Positions 5,783 to 6,805 of a stretch of 6,805 nucleotides of DNA are shown piece after piece. Position numbers and translations under genes: made by a program. The stretch comes from a bacterium (GTDB taxonomy: Bacteria > Atribacterota > JS1 > SB-45 > 34-128): positions 1-6,805 of the forward strand of contig JAHIPN010000300.1 in the NCBI GenBank assembly GCA_018894595.1. The letters are read 5' to 3'. The notes under the pieces are model-generated. The model saw nothing but the letters and a program-made list of their open reading frames with translations, had not been told where the DNA came from and searched no databases. Numbering within the stretch: position 1 is the first letter of the stretch; each line of letters starts with the position of its first letter.

Positions 5783-5841
5783 TAAAGAGGACAGGCTACT
5801 TTTTGAAGAAGATAAATGCAAAAAGCAGTCTGTCCCCTTTA
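5783..5841 (+). repeat. GGGGACA hairpin repeat, copy 3 (terminator-like)
   Basis: Left arm TAAAGAGGACAGGCT (5783-5797) pairs with AGTCTGTCCCCTTTA (5827-5841), with one A/C mismatch and one G/T pair; the stem extends inward through CTTTTTG/CAAAAAG (5799-5805 with 5819-5825). It begins one base after the HEPN stop, the closest placement of the three copies. Confidence 0.82.
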
Positions 5842-5862
5842 ATATTGATTCTTTATTTATTT

Positions 5863-5906
5863 CCCCCTCACCCTACCCCTCTCCCTCCGAGGGGAAAGGG
5901 AACGAG
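5863..5906. repeat. CCCTCACCCTA...GAGGGG repeat upstream of the cyclase
   Basis: A C-rich run (CCCCCTCACCCTACCCCT, 5863-5880) followed by CTCCCTCCGAGGGGAAAGGG (5881-5900) and AACGAG is a degenerate inverted repeat. It resembles a widespread bacterial repeat whose translation reads SPSPYPSPSEG. The base composition differs sharply from the surrounding A/T-rich sequence. Its purine-rich right side (GAGGGGAAAGGG, 5889-5900) lies 15 nt before the cyclase ATG and may serve as a poorly spaced ribosome site. Confidence 0.7.
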
Positions 5907-5915
5907 AAATTTAAA

Positions 5916-6468
5916 ATGGAAAAAGAAAAAATGAAAGAGAAAAAACAAAACAAAATATTAGAATTATTTACACCTTATGTCCCTAAGGCAGTGACTTCCA
6001 GAATATTAGAGGGGAAGGAAAGCTTACCGAGTGAAAGAAGTGAAGCTACCATAATATTTATCGATATAAGAGGGTTTACTAAACTTGCTGATCAACTGGA
6101 TCCGGAAAAAGCTACTGAAATAATAAATAATATATTTAAACCGATAGTTAGTATAATAGATAAATATGGTGGGAGCATCAATAAATTTTTAGGCGATGGA
6201 TTAATGGCTATATTTGGGACACCTTTTAGCCATGAAGATGACCCCGAAAGAGCGGCAAGAGCAAGTTTAGAGATAATGAAATCCATAGAAGAAAATGGAA
6301 AGATAAAAATTGGTAATAAAGTAAAAAGTTTAAAGGCAAGGATTGGAATTAATACCGGATTATGCATATCCGGCGAGATTGGTTCAGGAGCGGTATCCAA
6401 TGTAATTAATTGACGCTCATCTGGCAGCTATGTTAAAATCAGTAAGGCCATCTATATTATTATTGTAA
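5916..6468 (+). pseudogene. Class III adenylate/guanylate cyclase catalytic-domain remnant
   Basis: From ATG 5916 the frame gives 165 residues to TGA 6411-6413. A short lead-in (ILELFTPYVPKAVTSRIL, 14-31) is typical of the segment before many bacterial cyclase domains. Metal ligands are Asp50 in FIDIRGFT and Asp94 in FLGDGLMAIFG; Lys90 fits the adenine-recognition lysine, which would suggest cAMP. ARIGINTGLCISGEIGSG (141-158) is the next conserved block. The sequence stops at SNVIN, just where VIGDAVNLAAR should supply the transition-state Asn and Arg. Reading from 6409 in the next frame gives IDAHLAAMLKSV, recognisably the missing motif but with the Asn and Arg positions apparently His and Met, then a stop at 6466-6468. 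A frameshift plus loss of the last part of the domain therefore inactivated it. The open frame extends upstream to GTG 5778, but that part is translated repeat. No sensor domain is attached. Confidence 0.82.
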
Positions 6469-6492
6469 CCCAAAAAACACACAAAATAGTAC

Positions 6493-6553
6493 TGTAGGGG
6501 CTTGATTTATCAAGCCCGCAATAAGGACGGGGCGGATGAATCCGCCCCCTACA
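6493..6553. repeat. TGTAGGGG double-hairpin repeat, copy 2
   Basis: GGGCTTGAT-TT-ATCAAGCCC (6498-6517) and GGGGCGGAT-GA-ATCCGCCCC (6529-6548) are joined by an 11-nt linker and bounded by complementary ends TGTAGGGG (6493-6500) and CCCCTACA (6546-6553). The centres TT then GA are the same as in copy 1 at 2829-2888, while the stem bases have changed in pairs. Confidence 0.87.
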
Positions 6554-6598
6554 AAAATTTATTTATGGTAAAATTTGTTATTATTAAAGAATTATAGA

Positions 6599-6676
6599 TG
6601 TAGGGGCACGATGCATCGTGCCCATTAGAAAATAATAAAAAATGTAGGGAAGGGCACAATCCATTGTGCCCCTACA
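6599..6676. repeat. TGTAGGGG double-hairpin repeat, copy 3
   Basis: The first half is the perfect 20-bp palindrome GGGCACGATGCATCGTGCCC (6604-6623). The second is GGGCACAAT-CC-ATTGTGCCC (6652-6671). Outer ends TGTAGGGG (6599-6606) and CCCCTACA (6669-6676) are complementary. The linker is 28 nt and contains an extra TGTAGGGA (6643-6650), so this may be two single units placed together rather than one double unit. Confidence 0.85.
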
Positions 6677-6689
6677 AAAACATAAAAAC

Positions 6690-6713
6690 TGTAGGGGCGT
6701 ATTGCATACGCCC
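6690..6713. repeat. TGTAGGGG single-hairpin repeat
   Basis: TGTAGGGG (6690-6697) leads into the arms GGGCGTAT (6695-6702) and ATACGCCC (6706-6713) with a TGC loop. No second hairpin or closing CCCCTACA follows, so this is a solitary or truncated unit. Confidence 0.82.
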
Positions 6714-6734
6714 AAAGAATGACAATAAAAAGAA

Positions 6735-6746
6735 GCGGGAATGACA
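6735..6746 (-). repeat. Fragment of the TCATTCC hairpin family
   Basis: GCGGGAATGACA is the reverse complement of TGTCATTCCCGC, matching the left half of the element at 2891-2918 apart from one base. Only one arm is present, so this is a weak call. Confidence 0.45.
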
Positions 6747-6776
6747 TAAGGAAACAATATAACGTTTGTCTTACTT

Positions 6777-6805
6777 GAGATTGCCACGCTCCCGTTGGTC
6801 GCTCG
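6777..6805 (-). repeat. TTGCGAG-type repeat cut by the window edge
   Basis: GAGATTGCCACGCTCCCGTT followed by GGTCGCTCG is the reverse complement of the right part of the common element that begins TGTCATTGCGAGCGACC. The remaining CAATGACA would lie just beyond the edge. It belongs to the same family as the copies in pilQ (758-882) and the flanks at 2757-2811. Confidence 0.75.

Larger units (their letters stand above)
6469..6805. other. Gene-free repeat cluster
   Basis: I see no credible gene here on either strand. About half of the 337 bases belong to hairpin repeats (6493-6553, 6599-6676, 6690-6713) and to fragments of two other families (6735-6746, 6777-6805); the rest is A/T-rich filler. 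A short minus-strand open frame across it merely translates the repeats. Confidence 0.8.

Noticed and set aside
6092..6400. Minus-strand open frame of 102 codons opposite the cyclase
   Set aside because: It is the antisense shadow of a clear cyclase domain, with composition explained by the sense codons.
6493..6713. Regularly spaced hairpins as a CRISPR array
   Set aside because: Units differ in stem sequence, spacing is irregular, there are no uniform spacers and no cas genes.
6584..6787. Minus-strand open frame of 67 codons at the right end
   Set aside because: It runs through several hairpin repeats and has no ribosome site or protein-like pattern.

Overview
The window looks like bacterial chromosome from an AT-rich, diderm (outer-membrane) organism, probably from a poorly cultivated lineage. 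The secretin gene and a lipoprotein with a lipobox imply an outer membrane. The genes use A/T-rich codons, while the G/C-rich sequence is concentrated in short palindromic repeats between them. I cannot name the phylum from sequence alone; an uncultured diderm phylum (Omnitrophota- or Atribacterota-like) would fit, but that is a guess.

Layout. (1) 1-2732 is the 3' end of a type IV pilus assembly operon: the tail of a PilO-like gene, a PilP-like inner-membrane protein and the PilQ secretin, all on + and tightly spaced. PilO-PilP-PilQ would form the periplasmic bridge and outer-membrane pore through which the pilus passes. (2) 2733-2972 has no gene but is almost solid repeat: a nested GGGTGGC palindrome inside a TTGCGAG-type repeat, a TGTAGGGG double hairpin and a TCATTCCTGC hairpin. 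(3) 2973-4343 encodes a lipoprotein with three PKD domains, probably a surface or periplasmic binding/adhesion protein. (4) 4344-5781 is an accessory block: an AbrB/MazE-type regulator or antitoxin with a good sigma70-type promoter, then an MNT nucleotidyltransferase overlapping a HEPN (UPF0332-like) gene broken by one in-frame TAG. (5) 5782-6468 is a remnant of a class III adenylate/guanylate cyclase that loses its frame within the catalytic domain. (6) 6469-6805 holds no gene and is packed with TGTAGGGG hairpins plus pieces of two other repeat families.

The unifying theme is a dense set of at least six short, palindromic, non-autonomous repeat families. Three copies of a GGGGACAGGCTAC hairpin follow the stops of the PKD, AbrB and HEPN genes (1 to 41 nt after the stop), like punctuation or terminators. 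One repeat family is translated in frame at the N-terminus of PilQ. The TGTAGGGG family keeps its palindromic structure while the stem bases change in compensating pairs. The accessory genes show decay: an AbrB gene with no partner toxin, a HEPN toxin with a nonsense codon, and a cyclase without its transition-state residues. No transposase, tRNA, rRNA or CRISPR array is visible. I do not see a clear new defence or metabolic system; the most unusual content is the repeat biology.
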